A stretch of DNA of 64,000 bases from Gordionus sp. m RMFG-2023 (lineage: Eukaryota; Nematomorpha; Gordioida; Chordodea; Parachordodidae), in assembly GCF_954871325.1 (NCBI RefSeq), contig NC_088776.1, positions 20,990,608-21,054,607 of the forward strand. The letters run 5' to 3'. The position numbers and the translations under genes are program-made. Numbering within the stretch: the first letter of the stretch is position 1; every line of letters starts with the position of its first letter. Under the pieces are notes generated by a model. That model did not search any database, was not told the origin of the DNA, and saw nothing but the letters and a program-made list of their open reading frames with translations. Positions 10,821 to 23,800 of the stretch are shown here, one piece after another.

Positions 10821-13800
10821 ATTTTGTAATGATAAATTAAAAGAATAATTAAGGTTTTACTTTGGCTTCCTACAGTTGCATAGAAAACTGAAGTTATAGG
10901 ATCATCTGTTTGTATAGAAAAAAAAATAATGTTGATATGACCGATTAATATTAACCTTTAAATTATTTTATTTTTTATGTTTATATAAATGATTTTTTTT
11001 ATAAATTGTGAAAATTGATTTTTTTATATATATATTATTATATTAATATGTAAATTGATTTTTTGTTTGAAACATAAGCATGATATTTTTAGTTTTATAG
11101 ATGTAAAATTATAAAATAAACTAAATTAAATTAAACTCATAACCTTGAATATTCTTAGACAACGTTATGGTTGCAGTTCCGCTACATATTCGAGGAAATC
11201 GTAAATAAATAATAAAATATGAAACAGATTCCCAATAATAATGTTAATATAAATATTGAATTTCCAATATACTCAGGCAATGGCGATCTTTTTTTGAGTA
11301 GATTCGAAGACATCTTCAAGGACACTCAGATCTCGGACATCGAAAAAGCAGGTTCCTTTACAAGAGGACTACCAGATGAGGTATATATCAAGCTCAAATC
11401 GATATGTTCACCTACCGACTTCATCGATCCATCGATATTGATTGAAAAATTTAGGTTATTACACCCGAGGAAATCTACAAGTTCCAACTTATGATTATTT
11501 AACGCAGCTGTACAAGGTAAAAACGGAAGTTATATCAATTGGGTAAGTAGATTATACATTTAAAAAAATGAATGTTTGCTAAGCGATAGTAGAGTTATTG
11601 AAAAAATAAAAATTTCATCAATCAGCAAAAATATTAGGCAGAAAATAACGTTAAAAGAAAACATTACATTAGCAGAAGTTCTTACTTTAAGAGATGATTT
11701 TGAAGAGTTAGAATTGAAAGAAAATATAATTGCTAAAGTTGAAAATATTTCTTTAAACGAAAAAAACGGAAGATGATACAACCGTGAAACATGTAGAAAG
11801 GCAAAGAGGCAGGAGAACAGAAGAAAATAAACAATTGGTGAGATATGGAGACCATGACGAAAGACAAAATTTACAATCTAATTACGATAACAGACAACGA
11901 TGGACAACAAGAGGCCATGACTTTCAAAGAAATAATTATCAAGTAAATAATTATAACCCCAGATATCAAGGAAATAATTACAACCCTAGATATCAGAATT
12001 ATAATGCGAATTATTACAATAACGTCAGAGCAAACTATCCAGGATCGTACAATAATTCTTCGAGATTTGATAATAGAGCTAGTTATAATAACAATAACTA
12101 TAATAATTATAGGTTTAATAATGATTATAATTACAGATATAACAGACATTATAACGATTCAAAATTTATTCAAAGACATAACGATAATCATAATATTGGA
12201 AATCTAGGAAGAAATCAAGTATGCAATTGTAAATATCATAACAACGATAATAATCAATCACGATATACAAATAACGTAAACACTGTAAATATAGAAGAGA
12301 TAAAAGAAGATGATAATGACAAACCAGAAAGAAAAGAATATAATTTATACAATTTAGACATAAACAATATGGATACCGATAATAATTACATAGCTAACGA
12401 TGCATATAAGGTTACGGTATATTTGAACGACATGCCTATTTTGATTCAGATTGATACCGGCTCAAGGTATAGTATCCTACCAATTCATATCGCGAAAAAG
12501 ATTGGAGTAAAAATCTTAAATAAATCAGATATTAAATTAACTGGATGTGATGGAAACAGAATAAATGTATTAGGAACTACCAAAGTCAAGGCAAAATTCG
12601 AGGACAAAAGTCAAATCTTAACTGCTTATGTAGTCCAGAGTGATAAGATTGCACTGTTAGGAAGGACCTGGATACAGTTTTTGGGAATTTACTAGATAAA
12701 TTTGTGAATATAATCGAGGATGATTATGATAATACTATACAAGAATTAATTAAGCAATGCAATTTTAAACTTAACAAAAACCAATGCTTCGCAGCTTTGT
12801 CAAATTACGTTTAAAACACGATGCCACACCGAAAATCATACCGCCAAGGCGTATACCTTATTCTAGAATTGATTTGATAACAAAAGAATTTCAAAAGTGG
12901 ATAAACGATAAAATTATTGAACCTGTTGAAGATGTTAGATGGGCTAGTCCTCTCACTCCCGTTTATAAGAGCGATGGCTCACTTCGGCTCTGTGTCGACT
13001 TCAAAAATACTATCAACCCTGCTTTACAAGATTTCAAGTACCCTATACCACGCATTAATGGTTTAATCGCAAAATTATCTAAAGGTAAGAAATTTACCAA
13101 GATAGATTTTAAAAACGCGTTTCTCCAAATACCTATACACAAAGAATCAAGAGATTTCCTTACGATATCGACACATAAGGGCTATTATAGGTTTACGAGA
13201 CTGCCGTTTGGTTTAAAAACTTCGTCGGCAATTTTTCAACAAACTATGGATAACATTTTCGGTGATTTAAAAGATGTTATATTTTACATTGACGACTTGT
13301 TAATTACAGGTGATAACGATGAAATACATTTGGAGAACATTAAAAAAGTATTCGAAAAGATCATCAAGTATGGATTAACCCCCAATTTCGACAAAAGTTT
13401 ATTCCTGCAAGATAAAATGCGCTCTTTGGGACATGATATAGACAAACATGGTATACATCCCAACGATGGTAAGATAAAAGCTATTTTTAACGTGCCGGAA
13501 CCGAAGACAAAAGATGAATTGGCAACCTTTTTGGGGATGGCGAGCTATTATCGAAAATTTTTATGTAATTTTGCGGACATAGCTGATCCTTTATACAAAA
13601 TAGTTAATAAAGATCAAGAAAGCTTCGACGACCTAAAAAAATTGATAAGTACTCCGCCTACGTTAAATTTTTATAATCCGGATCTACCAATAGGCATTGC
13701 AACTGATGCTTCAAAGAGAGGTCTAGGCGCAGTCTTATTTCATATTGAAGGTGACGGCAAAAAGATACCCATTGCTTTCGCGTCCAGAGCTTTATTAAAA

Positions 13801-14620
13801 TCATAGTTTAATTACACTAATATAGAGAGGGAAGCTTTATCTGTTATATACGCGGTAAAAAAGTTTCAAGAATATTTAATTGGTACGAGATTTACAATAA
13901 TCACAGATCACAAGCCACTCGTTTATATCTTTACGAAGGGACTCAAGGATAATTCGTCCATATCAATGCGACTTCAAAAATGGAGTTTGGCTATGGGAGC
14001 TTATGAAATTCATAGACCTGTGAAACGAAATGTAGTACCGGATTGTTTGCCAAGATTACCCCAAATGAACACAGAAGAAATGGTACAAGAGATAGATAAT
14101 GAAATAATTGATGACAAATTTTGGGACTTACCAATAAATTTTAAAAGAATAGTTCAAGAAACTAGTTTTGATATCGAATTAATGGAGGTAATTAATAATA
14201 TAAAGAATCATGAACAGATGAAGAATAAAATATATAAAAATATGGAGATGGAACTGAGCTTAATTAAAGATTGTCTTTTTAAAGAGAATAGGATCATTAT
14301 ACCGAAATATGAGAAAGGAGATATTACAGGAATTACACAAAGGGCATCTTGGTGCTGGGAAAACGAAATTGTTGGCAAGAGATTATTTGTGGTGGCCTGG
14401 TCTAAACGCTGAAATAGATCAGGAGGTGAAAAACTGTGATACGTGTAATAAATATGCGGACAATCCTCATAATGTACAAATACCATGGGAAACAGCTGTA
14501 AAAGTGTTCGAACGCGTGCACATCGACTTTGCACAGTTTGAAGGTAGCATTTTCTTGGTATGTGTTGATTAGAAGAATGAAAGATATAACTACTGAGTCT
14601 ACAGTTAAAGAATTATTAAA
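10711..14620 (+). mobile_element. Ty3-like LTR retrotransposon A, fossil
   Basis: Broken element, with several breaks. Parts in order: presumed 5' LTR about 10711-11167; primer-binding-like TGG at 11168; gag-like region 11219-11560; an Asn/Tyr/Arg-rich nucleocapsid-like tail 11784-12350; aspartic protease about 12400-12690 (motif DTGSRYSIL, then LLGRTW); reverse transcriptase 12784-13600 (FYIDDLL); RNase H 13680-14050; and the integrase zinc-binding region and the start of its core 14309-14600. The order pro-RT-RH-IN is that of Ty3/Metaviridae. The 3' side is displaced by the element at 14623. A short match to the LTR end (11125-11162) at 18399-18437 suggests that the 3' LTR resumes there. 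Confidence 0.85.
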
Positions 14621-14997
14621 AACTAGTAGATAGCCCGTCAAAATGACGGGGAAATGAGAATTTTATTCGTTTTTTTAAAGATGTTACCTTTTATTTAAAA
14701 ATCATATTCAATATATTATTTTTAAACCCCCCTCTCCCCATTTAGGTCAAGTCCAACCTATGTCATTTAGTCCAACCCATTAGGATTAAGAGTGGAAACT
14801 ATTTTTTGAGTCAAAATATATTTAAATGAGCTTTTACCCAATATCAAAATTCTTTGTAAATATATTACTGATTACATAAGACTAACATTTAACATTAAAA
14901 AATTTCAAGCCAGGTCCAAGCTCATAATATTTGGAAAAAATTTACAAGCGTCCAAGACATTATAATTTTTAAAAAAATTTCTCAAGCCTAGCTCAAC

Positions 14998-17907
14998 CAG
15001 CGTCTACATGACAGGATTTTCACTGGATGCAAACCCCCTTCAAAAACCTTTGCCTACCCCCTAAAAAATTTTGCCGCCTTCGGTGGCGATGTCTGTCTAT
15101 TATTATTTTCACCTTTTTAATTTATTGATACTCTTTTCAGAGAATTTATCTAGGATAACTGTTAAATATGATTAAAATTGAATATTATAATTGTTTAAAA
15201 GGTCTAAAATTGAATATTGTATTTTTTAGTTTAAAAGGTCAGTGTAATTAAAGATAAGAAAAAGTAAAATGAAATTGTAAAGGACATATGTATTTGTTAA
15301 TATGTAAATACGTTATTATAAAAAATGTATATAATGACAAGAATTTTGTATATAGAGATTCATAAATTTGAAATGTTAAATTAAATAAAATAAATATTTT
15401 ACTTTTTAATCACCTGCCTTGCTAGAAAATATCATGGTGGCAGCGGAACTGAAACATGGTGATGCTAGACGAAAGAGGATTATGGAGAATGATTTTAATA
15501 TTATTCTAAAAACACTTAAGAGATGATTAAAATATAAAATTGAATAAAAATATAATAAAATTAATGTTGAAATATTTAAAATAAGACAATATTGATAAAA
15601 CAAAATTAATAGATTAATTAGAAGATTATTTAGTAAAAAAATTTAAGGATGATGAAATACGATGAGCACTATAAAGGGATGAAGTCGCACGTAAATAGAT
15701 ATCAGTGGAAACCGAGATACGATAATTATGAAGATTCGAGACATACAAATAATTATGAACCAAGATATAGAAACAATTATAATCCTAGAGTTTATGATAA
15801 TGATAGGGGGTATAATGAGCCAGGACCGTATAATAATTTTACAAGATTTAACAATAAAAATAATTACTACGATAACTATAGATATAATAATAATGATAAT
15901 TACAAATATAATGAAAATAATTATAGATATTATAGACATCAGAACGAATCGAGATACATACTAAAATACAATAATAATCAGAACAATAATCAGTCATACA
16001 AGAACAGATTTGACGTAAATAGAATGGATGATGATGACAAGGCAAATGATGATTACAAAGTTACGATATACCTTAACGATATACCGGTAGACATGCAGAT
16101 AAATACCGGGTCACGATTTTCGATATTGCCGATTAATATTGCTAGAAAGATAGGAATCAAAGTCTTGAATAAATCGGATACGAAACTGACTAACTATGAT
16201 GGGAGAAGAATAGAGGTGCTAGGAATCGTTAAAATAAAAGTGAGATATGAAGACAAAACTCAAAACTTAGATGCTTTTGTAGTCCAAAATGACAAAATTG
16301 TAATTCTGGGAAGGACGTGGATAAAAGTTTTTGGGAACATACTTAATAAAATTGTAAATATAATCGAGGAAAATAGAAAAGTAGATAGTAAAAATTATGA
16401 AGGTACATATTACAATAAAAAGCATGAAAATTATAATTATAAATATCATAATAATAATAATTTGAATAAAATTGAATTATGTAAATTAATACCAAATGTT
16501 AAAAAAGAAATAAATTCTTATAAATTAGAAGAAATAGATCATATGATAACAATTGAAGAAATAATAGTTATTAAAAATAATAATGAAATAAAAATTGAAG
16601 AAAATAATAAAATATAATTAATAAAAAACTTAAAAAAACTTTGGAAAAGAAAATTAAAACAAAGGTGATTAAATATCGTGATGCTAAAAGAGAGATTAAG
16701 AGTAGGATATGGAGATCATATGTTGAAAATGGAAGGAGAAAGAGAAATTTTGTTATAAAGAACAAGTTGAAGAGAAATTATGATATAAAAAAAGTGTTTA
16801 AATTGAAAAATAAAGGAGTAAAATTTAAAAATAAAAATAATTAAATAATAAATAAAAAAAAAATTATAATATAAAATGAAACAATTCCAAATATTCTAAT
16901 ATTCTATATTCCCTGATTCTTATTATTATGAATGATTCTGATAAATTATTTATTCCATTATCATTTCAATTCCAAAATTATTTTATTTGAGATATATTGA
17001 TCATAATATATATTTACAAACATTGATAAAAATGATAATAAATAACGAGATGAACAAGCTAGTGTGAAGATGATGTTCAAGCGAATGACTTGATGATAAG
17101 AATAACAAGCTAAAATTAATGAAAAGATATGACTGAGGCTAAACAACAACAAAATATCAAATGAAAATTCTACAAAGGAGAAAAAAAAATTTTTAGAGGT
17201 AGAAGAAGTGAACAAGTTCAAAATTCAAAATTCGAAAAGTCAAGTTCAATTTCAAAATTCGAAAATTCAAAGTCAAGTTCAAAAGCGAGAATATGACCTA
17301 CGACATAGAAAATGATTATTATAAATAAATAAAATTTTTGTAAAAAATATTTATATAAAATTTTGAAAGAGAAATGGGATGATCAATACAAATAGCAAAT
17401 CAACAAGCAATGTTCAATTAACGACGTTTCAACAATGATGTTCAACCAACGATGTTTCATGATGTTCGGTAATCAATTCAACTAATTATAATCAGATGGT
17501 CTAACAAACGATCCAAACGATATACTTACCAACTATCGATATTTTGTGAATATACAGAATTTATTTTTTAGATAATAAATTCAATTAAAACCTCCATTAT
17601 TTACAATGAATTAATTATTATGCCATTATGAGCTTGCTGAAATATCTAAACCTTTTAAATTACATTTAAAAGGATAGCAGAAAGTTTTATTTGGAAAACA
17701 ATTGTATGATTGTTTGCAATATATAGATTTGGTCGATGAATTGTATTATAATAATTCTATAATAAAAGTAATAATTTTTACAGCAATAAATTTTGTCCAA
17801 TTTCATCTCAAAATTTAGTAGATAACCCCCCAAAATATTTATCCTACCCCCATAGCAGCCTATCCCCTACCCCCCTCAAAAAATAGGACCCGCTCATGTA
17901 GACGCTG
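14998..17907. mobile_element. TIR DNA transposon with 8-base target duplication
   Basis: The ends CAGCGTCTACATGA (14998-15011) and the exact complement (17894-17907) are flanked by the perfect 8-base duplication AGCTCAAC (14990-14997, 17908-17915). CAG...CTG ends with 8-base duplications suit hAT elements, though P-like elements share that duplication length. Short C-runs (CCCCC) adjoin both ends. No transposase was recognised; the interior is mostly Ty3-like fossil B. Confidence 0.75.
15160..17560 (+). mobile_element. Ty3-like LTR retrotransposon B, fossil
   Basis: Broken and partial. Parts: presumed 5' LTR about 15160-15434 (TG...CA); primer-binding-like TGGTGGCAGCGGAAC at 15435; and a 322-residue region at 15649-16617 with an Asn/Tyr/Arg-rich nucleocapsid-like half and a protease-like half (GSRFSILPINIARKIG, then ILGRTW). 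The latter is clearly related to that of element A (GSRYSILPIHIAKKIG). No reverse transcriptase or integrase was seen. The segment 16880-17560 holds ATTCC-type and TTCAAC-type short repeats like those in the short LTR element at 2535-4827. Confidence 0.75.
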
Positions 17908-18439
17908 AGCTCAACCCATAATAATTTTGAAAATTTTTTCCTAGCTCGGCCCATAATAATTTGTAAAAGATATTCCCAAGTCAGTTGCAAGCAAATACTA
18001 ATCTTGAGAAATATTTTCCAAGCCCAGTCCAACCCATATTAATTTTCAAAACTTTTTCCCAAACCTGGAGATAGTTAAATTTCTAAATAATTTATCATCA
18101 CATGAAGGGGAAATCTCGGATTTACCAATCAGTGGGTGAACTCCTTTTATCAAATTTGATAGGGTAGGACTGGGCTTGGAACCTCAAAATTAATATTAGC
18201 TTGCACCTGACTTGGGAGTATCTTTTACAAATTATTAAAGGTTGAGCTGGGCTTGATAAACTTTTTTTAAATTATAAGATCTTGGATGCTTCCTAATATT
18301 GTGAGCTTCAACCTGGCATGACATCTATCGTAAAAAAATGAATAAAAATCTCATTTCCCGTCATTTTTGACAGGTTTTCTACTAGTAAATTAAACTCGTA
18401 ACTTTGAATATTCTTAGAAAACTTTAAATAAATAATCAA

Positions 18440-20060
18440 CAATTAAAAAAAAATAAAAATAAATACGTATCGATAACATAACGTCACGATGACGTAGTGA
18501 GGACATTGGAAAATTATAATATAGATTATTTAATACATTCTTAAAATTAAATTATGCGCAATATGATAAAGCTCTGCATCGGAACTATTTTTTTAATCCG
18601 ACTCTATCCAAGAAAAGAATTAAAAAATTTCCCGTCGGCTTAATCCGAGAACCTTTTAAAGATTCGAGTACAATCCTATCGATTAAAAAAAACATTAGAC
18701 AAGTCATCTGATCCGAATTTATTTTGGACTGTTAAATATTCATTTAAGGTACAACATTTGAATGAAGCGGAAAATTTTAAGCGTTATAGGATAATAATAA
18801 ATTTTGATTATATTCTTGAAAACAATATTCATAAAAATCTAATGAAACAAATTAATTTAAAATTCTGTTTAGGTTCTAGTCTTCCTGAAATAAATTTTAA
18901 ATACAGAGTCTAAATCCGACAATAAAATGTGTGTGCAATCTGAGTTCTGAAAATTTGAATTTGGATTCCGATCGGTCTCACTACTAATAAAACATTATTT
19001 GAATTAAAGTATTATCCCCCCCCCCTATTTCTAACAAAAACTAGAGATATGCGTAACCAAGAACTATCGCCAATTTGCCTGTTCTCGTAAATATCATTTT
19101 AGATAATAAAAATCTTCCTACCCCCCCCCCCTCCCGCCCACTCTCCTCCCTCAATGATAAAATAAAAATTAGGAAAGGTTAATAACTTTTTGAAATAATG
19201 ACTATAATTCAAAATTTCTTTAAAAAAAAGATTTTAATTTTTTAAAAAGTGAAAACCCAAAATTATTTTTGTAAAAATCTTATATAGCCACAGACCTACA
19301 ATAAGTTGACCTAAAGATCTCTAATAAAATTTATGAAGAAAAAATTTATCTAATAGCCCTCCCTTCCCTTGACAAAATCCTGGACCCCAATGACTGGAGT
19401 TCAAAATAAAGCAAAATATATATATGTATACTACTAGATTTCCAGTTCATTTACTAAATGCAATTTAAGTGTTTATATATAGGGCTCTTTCAGAACCTTT
19501 TTGTGATATGCACGTCTATTAAATGATATAAATATGCATTCATATAATTTTAAATACGAAAATTAGTCGACTTGTAAACCACAAAATGGCGCTACAGCTG
19601 ACTCCAAAATAGGTATATTTTAATTAATGAATCGCTAATCTATTAATGTATATACATCCAAGACGTCACCAGGATTTTATGATGTGCCCTGCCCTTGGCT
19701 ACGCTTATGTATATATCATTGAAGTGATGGCAATATTTAAAAAAATAAAACGCTACAAAGATGTTATACCATCACACCAGGAGTTAACCCTTATCTATTT
19801 ATAAGCTTATATGCAACAAAACGCATTATTTTTTGGAAAAAATGAAGTATAATTATTATTGCTATAAATTTGAACAGTAGCTCACAATAATAATAGATTT
19901 TTTCTGTATTTTGCGTACACTGCTTGTTCAGAACTTTTATTAACTCTTATTTAAAATTATATTATATTATGTTATATTTTATTTTGTAGTATAAATTTTT
20001 AATACAATAAGATTATAGTTCCAACTAAGAAAAGTCATACCCCTAAAAATTTATTGGTAT
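18440..20060. other. Non-coding region upstream of macoilin
   Basis: No gene is seen. It contains poly-C tracts at 19015-19025 and 19120-19135, and words such as TTAATCCGA and CGGATCGG-like pieces at 18590-18990 that look like decayed repeat ends. The macoilin transcription start should lie near its end but no TATA box stands out. Confidence 0.45.
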
Positions 20061-20062
20061 TC

Positions 20063-20078
20063 ATTACGCATGCGCTAA
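20063..20078. promoter_or_regulatory. NRF1-like palindrome upstream of macoilin
   Basis: The sequence ACGCATGCGCTA, about 90 bases before the start codon, resembles the nuclear respiratory factor 1 site (YGCGCAYGCGCR). It stands out because CpG-bearing words are rare in this AT-rich region. Use as a promoter element is an inference. Confidence 0.35.
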
Positions 20079-20160
20079 TCGTTTTAATTTAGCAAATCAT
20101 ATTTTATCATCGATTATTCTTATCGATATGAGCATATTACATAAAACACAAATTTAATTC

Positions 20161-20888
20161 ATGAAACGGAAAAATTTTGATTATCCAAAATTAAGACGTT
20201 CAAGCCGACGAACTAAGATTAATGAAAATATTTATGGAAGGTAATCTTAAAAGATATAGAATAAACTCTACATATATTTTAGCACATTCATATATATCAA
20301 ATTTTTCTTAATTTGGGCTGTCGTCTTGCTAGCCGATTTTATATTAGAGTTTAGATTTGAATATCTATGGCCTTTCTGGCTTCTAATTCGTAGTGTATAC
20401 GATTCTTTTAAATATCAAGGCTTGGTAAGATATAATTACAAATATTGTTTTTTACAAATGTTTTTAGGCCTTTTCAATTTTCTTCATATGTATTGCATTA
20501 ACTTCTGATATGATATGCTTGTTAACAATACCTGTACACTGGTTATTTTTTGCAGCAAGTACTTATGTGTGGGTCCAATTCATTTGGCATACTGGTAATA
20601 TTTAAAATTATACCAATTAATAATCTAATTTATAAATATTATTTACATAGAAAGAGGAATATGTCTGCCCACCATATCTTTATGGCTATTATTTGTTTAT
20701 ATTGAGGCCTCAGTTAGACTAAGAGAATTGAAAAATGTTCCCTTTCATTTAGACCTATGTAGACCATTTGCAGCTCATTGGTATATCTCAATAATCTATA
20801 TATATTTTAAATTAGTTTTAGTATTGGATATCCAATGGTTACTCTAGGGTTTGGCTTTAAAAGTTATATAGGCTATAGATTACGTCAA
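20161..20888 (+). CDS. MACO1: Macoilin exons 1-5: N-terminal membrane domain
   Basis: Five exons separated by introns of 42, 43, 56 and 41 bases, all GT-AG. The ATG at 20161 opens MKRKNFDYPKLRR, matching the family start MKRRN.CSKLRR, which fixes the start codon. Encoded residues 1-182 hold a basic leader (about 1-25) and hydrophobic segments near 28-48, 75-95, 98-115, 119-138 and 159-178. The motif EFRFEYLWPFWLLIRSVYDS and the block LDLCRPFAAHC are family hallmarks. Phases at the junctions are 2, 0, 1, 2 and 0, and each splice restores a conserved codon. This is the best conserved part of the gene. Confidence 0.95.
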
Positions 20889-23800
20889 GTGAGATTATAT
20901 TTTTCTTAATATTATATCACTCTTATGTAATAAATTGTTTATAAATATTAATATAAGGCTTTGTTATAATAAATAATATATAGATAACCTTACATTTTTA
21001 TTCACATTTATCAAAGCATATATATCTGTCATATCAAGAATTATCAAATTAGAGACAGATCATAATTTATTTGGAGATTTACGGTTCCCTAGCCCTATTT
21101 TCCCATATTTTTTTGTAGTCATAGGCTGTCACTATATTTCTATTTATTCTTTATCATCATTGATTATTTATTGGCAATATTCCATTACCCAGGTGAGCCA
21201 GTTTTCTTTCTGACCCCTATTATCCATATGATCCTAGGTGTCATTATTTATAAAACCCATTTTTTATTATACCCATTATCAGGCGCGTACGCAGGAATTT
21301 GGTCTGGGGGGGCGGTATTAAAATTTTTTAAGAAATATTGTTAATTAAAAATAATAAGCATTTATTAGGACTAATAACTTTTCTAATACACAATTTTAAA
21401 CTAATGTGAATTAAAAAAATTATATATATAAACCGGCATTGAAAAACTATAAAATAAATGTGAATTATAAAATATAAAGTGAATATAACCCATGATATGA
21501 ATCACTAAAATAACCCAAAATTGAAATTTGAATTTTTTTGCTTGAAAAATATATCTTCTTCTCCGTTTTATGGCGATTTCCAGGTATCAATACTTGTAAG
21601 ATTCATGCTTCTCATATCCACTGCTATCACATTTGTCCACGTCATCTTGGGTCTTCCTCTAGGTCTTTATCCTCCTACTTCTATCATTGTGCATCTCTTT
21701 ACCCAGTCATCTCTTGTCATATGTTCCACGTGCCCAAACCATCTTAGTCTATTTCGTCGCAATACCATACCAATCATTTCTATACCTAATCCTGCTCGCA
21801 ATTCCTTGCTAGTTTTTCTCTCTCTCAGAGATACCCCACACATCCATCTAACCATCCTCATCTCTGTTCTTTCTAATTTGGCTTCGTGAGTCGCTTTCAT
21901 TGCCCATGTTTCACCGCCATAACCTAAACAACTCCTCACACAGCTTACGTAAACTTTCCCCTTTTAACTTCAGAGAAACTTTTTTATTTGTAAGAATAGA
22001 CGACATCTCTCTGAACTTCTTCCAAGCTTGTCTGATCCTTGCAACAACGGCAGAATCTACACCACCATCTGCGTTTAGCATATCACCTAAATAACAAAAC
22101 TTATCCACTTTTTCTAGGGTTTGCCAATATCCAGACCACCATTTTTTAGGTTATCATTATTATGTATCCCTTTCATGCATGTTCTACAAATAAAGGTCAT
22201 TCTTTCTAACATCAAACTGCCTTTTTCCTTGCTACATCTTTTATGTACCCATTTCTGGCATCTGGTGCATTGGATAGAATTTCTATCAACTCCTTTCCCA
22301 CATACACCACAAGGCCACTTACCGGATTCCTCCAAAAAAATTTAAATGTTGGAAATATAAATTAATATACAAAAAGTTTCTTAGGAATAATTGTATTTTG
22401 CATGTTTTGAGCTAATTACTCAATTATCTATTCTTGCTTGGCGTTAAATGCCTTTGAATATTCAAAAGATCCAAATCATTCAATCTACTTTCAGATGTTT
22501 TTTTTCATAGGTTTGTTTTTCATAGACTTGCAGGCCCTGCCCCCGAGCCGGACAATATTTTAATTTTTTTAAATATACCCGGCTGGGCCCGTAATTTTTT
22601 TAAAAAAAAACACCCGTGCTGGGCCTGAAAATTTTTTAGAAAAAATATCCGGGCCGAGCTGTATATTTTAAAACCAAATATTTGAAATCGCCATTATTAG
22701 CTATAAAAATAAAAAATAAATATAATTTATTTTAAAAAAATTCGGACCGGGCCTGAAAATTTTCAGCCCTTTTCAAAAAAAATATCTGGGCCGAGCTGTA
22801 TATTTTAAAACCAAATTTGAAATCGCCATTATTAGCTATAAAAATAAAAAATAAGTATAATTTATTTTAAAAAATTCGGGCCGGGCCTGAAAATTTTTAA
22901 AACCCCGGCCTGAAAAATTTTAAAAAAATCTAGTCCGTGTCCTGCAAAGGTACATCTGTAAGGCTCTGTTATTCTTCTTAAAAAAGAGAATGTTCTCTCA
23001 TTAGTTTACTAAAGAGCTGCTAATGTATATAACCATTTTAATACATTGGGAGTATAATCTAAAATGTGTTTGAAATAATGCAAAGCATCCATATCATTTT
23101 TTGGGACTGTATCAACCATAGTTAATCGTTTAATCATAGTTATTCAGCTAATAAGGCATCATAAGATATTTTAACATCTTTATGATAAAAAACTAACAAA
23201 TATTTATATTTTTTTTCTATCACCATATGAAAAAGGTTGGGAGAGGGGACATTTGTTTTATAATACTCTTCTACTGATCCTATATTAATGTTTTGACGAG
23301 AGCTTGCTTGCTGCAAGTCGAGGGGGGCAAATATTAAACACGTATAGCTATTAAACACGTATAACTCTGCATTTGATTCAACAATAACATATAAAATATG
23401 AAATTCTTCATCAACATTAGCTCTAATTTCCTCGAGTTCTAATAAAATGCTCTCCGCTATTCTCATCTTCCTAATCAAGTCAATTTTATGTTTTTGAAAA
23501 GTATTACATATAATAGTTGTATAATTAAATAATACATTCTAATGAGTAAAAAAATTTTGAATAAGTATTGAATCCAATAATTTTCTTGCTTCTGAGGAAA
23601 TCAAGCCATTGTGATATTTCAGTAATAGCATTAATAATCGGCTCTTCTAACTCCATAATAGCTGTTACTGCTTGATGGTGGAGACTCGATCTCGTTGGAC
23701 AAGCTTGCAATTTCTTTCTCCCTGTTGGACAAGGAGTTTCAGAGATAATTATTATTTGACTAGAAATTTAGATAAATATTACGCCGCTAAAATTTGAAAA

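Larger units (their letters stand above)
14623..18385. mobile_element. Long-inverted-repeat element with Helitron-like hairpin ends
   Basis: Both ends read CTAGTAGA...CC(C/T)GTCAAAA(A)TGACGGG inward, the right one inverted, and the similarity continues for some 200-350 bases (words such as CAGGTCCAAGCTCA, CAAGCCCAGCTCAAC, CCCAAGTCAGGTGC). Flanking bases are A on the left and T on the right. Each end alone looks like a Helitron 3' end (hairpin then CTAG), but the two-sided arrangement is that of a foldback element or of two head-to-head copies. It lies in Ty3-like element A and contains the insertion at 14998-17907. Confidence 0.6.

Noticed and set aside
11871-12207. Ile/Val-rich open frames on both strands across the Ty3-like A tail
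   Set aside because: They are shadow frames of the Asn/Tyr/Arg-rich region; the isoleucine-rich composition is the direct consequence of AAT/TAT codons read in other frames.
15643-16045. Ile-rich and Tyr/Cys-rich frames on the - strand
   Set aside because: Shadows of the related region in Ty3-like B, for the same reason.
16641-16844. 67-residue Lys/Arg-rich frame on the + strand
   Set aside because: It lies in purine-rich decayed sequence after Ty3-like B, and composition alone explains the open frame.
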